Shown: positions 5,929 through 6,244 of the stretch, in pieces
How positions within the stretch are numbered: position 1 is the stretch's first letter
Layout: the number at the start of each line of letters is the position of its first letter
NCBI RefSeq assembly: GCF_937976295.1
Contig: NZ_CALJRY010000354.1
Location: 1-6,244, forward strand
Length of the DNA: 6,244 nucleotides
DNA from: an uncultured Rothia sp.
Lineage (GTDB): Bacteria > Actinomycetota > Actinomycetes > Actinomycetales > Micrococcaceae
Direction: 5' to 3'
Program-made: the position numbers and the translations under genes
Notes under the pieces: generated by a model
Seen by the model: the letters and a program-made list of their open reading frames with translations, nothing else
What the model was told of the DNA's origin: nothing
Databases searched by the model: none

Positions 5929-6019
5929 GAGGTATAGATATTCCCCGTCGCGACATCAGGGTGTCCGAAGCGAAGCAAGGACGGGTCCCCTGTAGGAGCA
6001 AGGGGAATATCTATATCTC
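5929..6019 (+). repeat. 91-nt structured element with 18-nt inverted-repeat ends, possible small RNA or MITE/REP-like repeat
   Basis: The outer arms are 5929-5946 and 6002-6019 (core TATAGATATTCCCC and its complement). They match at 17 of 18 positions. The odd pair is G5932/T6016, a G-U wobble if the plus strand is transcribed but a C/A mismatch on the minus strand, which favours a plus-strand RNA. The 55-nt centre contains a second nested hairpin: CAGGG (5957-5961) with CCCTG (5988-5992), and GTCC (5963-5966) with GGAC (5979-5982), around a loop GAAGCGAAGCAA. A perfect GTCGCGAC palindrome (5947-5954) lies at the junction. The AT-rich arms contrast with the GC-rich left flank. No target duplication is evident. 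It could be a non-coding RNA, a miniature mobile repeat or a processing site; no known family is recognised. Confidence 0.5.
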
Positions 6020-6052
6020 AAGCCTAGAAAGTGCATTTTCAGAGGGAACGCA

Positions 6053-6088
6053 AAAATCCCGCCGATTCCGAAGAATCAGCGGGATTTT
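6053..6088 (-). terminator. Intrinsic terminator of tRNA-Lys
   Basis: Two 16-nt arms (6053-6068 and 6073-6088) enclose a 4-nt loop. On the minus strand the loop reads C-UUCG-G, the extra-stable tetraloop, and the single non-Watson-Crick position (6063/6078) becomes a U-G wobble; on the plus strand it would be a C/A mismatch. The stem runs out into five T. All this points to the minus strand, ending the tRNA transcript 9 nt past the mature 3' end. Confidence 0.88.
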
Positions 6089-6096
6089 CTCTAATG

Positions 6097-6169
6097 TGCG
6101 CCCCCTGGGACTCGAACCCAGAACCCATTGATTAAGAGTCAATTGCTCTGCCAATTGAGCTAGAGGCGC
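6097..6169 (-). tRNA. tRNA-Lys, anticodon CTT
   Basis: The complete 73-nt cloverleaf reads from 6169 to 6097. The acceptor stem is GCGCCTC with GGGGCGC (one T-G wobble) plus discriminator A. The D arm contains AGCTCAATTGGCAGAGC. The anticodon stem is ATTGA/TCAAT around the loop CTCTTAA, giving anticodon CTT, which decodes AAG lysine codons. The T arm is CTGGG-TTCGAGT-CCCAG. CCA is not encoded, so it is added after transcription. The gene has its own promoter and terminator and is not linked to metG. Confidence 0.96.
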
Positions 6170-6207
6170 TTATTTGTTTTTGAAGGTTTCCCTTGCAACA
6201 GAAAAAT

Positions 6208-6237
6208 ACTATACGCGAGTTTTTGTGGTTCACGCAA
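6208..6237 (-). promoter_or_regulatory. Promoter of tRNA-Lys
   Basis: On the minus strand the -10 box TATAGT (6208-6213, five of six consensus bases) is preceded by an 18-bp spacer and a -35 TTGCGT (6232-6237). The start would be near 6201, giving a 5' leader of about 30 nt to be removed by RNase P. Confidence 0.7.
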
Positions 6238-6244
6238 GTTGGTT

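Noticed and set aside
5929..6019. Signal recognition particle RNA
   Set aside because: The GAAGCGAAGCAAGG loop is faintly like the GGAAGGGAGCA motif of actinobacterial SRP RNA, but the conserved tetraloop and the asymmetric internal loop cannot be placed in the right positions of the hairpin.
5922..6131. A 69-codon plus-strand frame ending in PLGLEPRTH
   Set aside because: It reads through the inverted-repeat element, the terminator and the antisense of the tRNA. The ending is the well-known spurious peptide produced by translating antisense of a tRNA T-arm.
1..6244. CRISPR array, toxin-antitoxin, prophage or biosynthetic cluster
   Set aside because: No regularly spaced repeats, small paired genes or matching enzymes are visible. 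The window is a housekeeping region with one ABC exporter and one IS end.

Overview
The window looks like chromosomal DNA from a moderately GC-rich actinobacterium. A Rothia-like member of the Micrococcaceae is my best guess. The reasons are a zinc-knuckle-less, short methionyl-tRNA synthetase of the kind seen in mycobacteria and relatives, actinobacterial codon use, and at least one start codon that looks leaderless. The genus call is an impression from protein and base composition, not a search result.

Layout (all supported genes are on the minus strand, so transcription runs from right to left). At the right edge, 6097-6237 holds a self-contained tRNA-Lys(CTT) unit with promoter, tRNA and a UUCG-loop terminator. 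Positions 5721-6052 form a gene-free stretch. It contains the metG promoter, a featureless GC-rich part, and a striking 91-nt element bounded by 18-nt inverted repeats (5929-6019). Then come metG (4176-5720) and a strong GC-rich terminator hairpin (4070-4117). A second gene-free stretch (3801-4069) holds two related 16-bp operator-like palindromes, a tandem 10-bp repeat and a T7C7 tract. It lies directly upstream of a two-gene ABC transporter operon: a LolD/MacB-type ATPase (3033-3800) and a 918-residue FtsX-type permease (273-3029). About 75 bp past the permease stop, an insertion-sequence end begins near 198. The first 45 codons of its transposase OrfA run off the left edge.

How they work together: metG and tRNA-Lys are housekeeping translation genes. 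The ATPase and permease form one exporter-type complex of the MacB/FtsX superfamily. Such pairs export or extract lipoproteins or lipids, or protect against antimicrobial peptides; the substrate cannot be told from the sequence. The clustered operator-like sites suggest that the transporter is inducible. No regulator, sensor or adaptor gene is inside the window.

No wholly new system is evident. The observations most worth following up are the structured inverted-repeat element upstream of metG and the repeated GGATG-centred sites upstream of the ABC operon.
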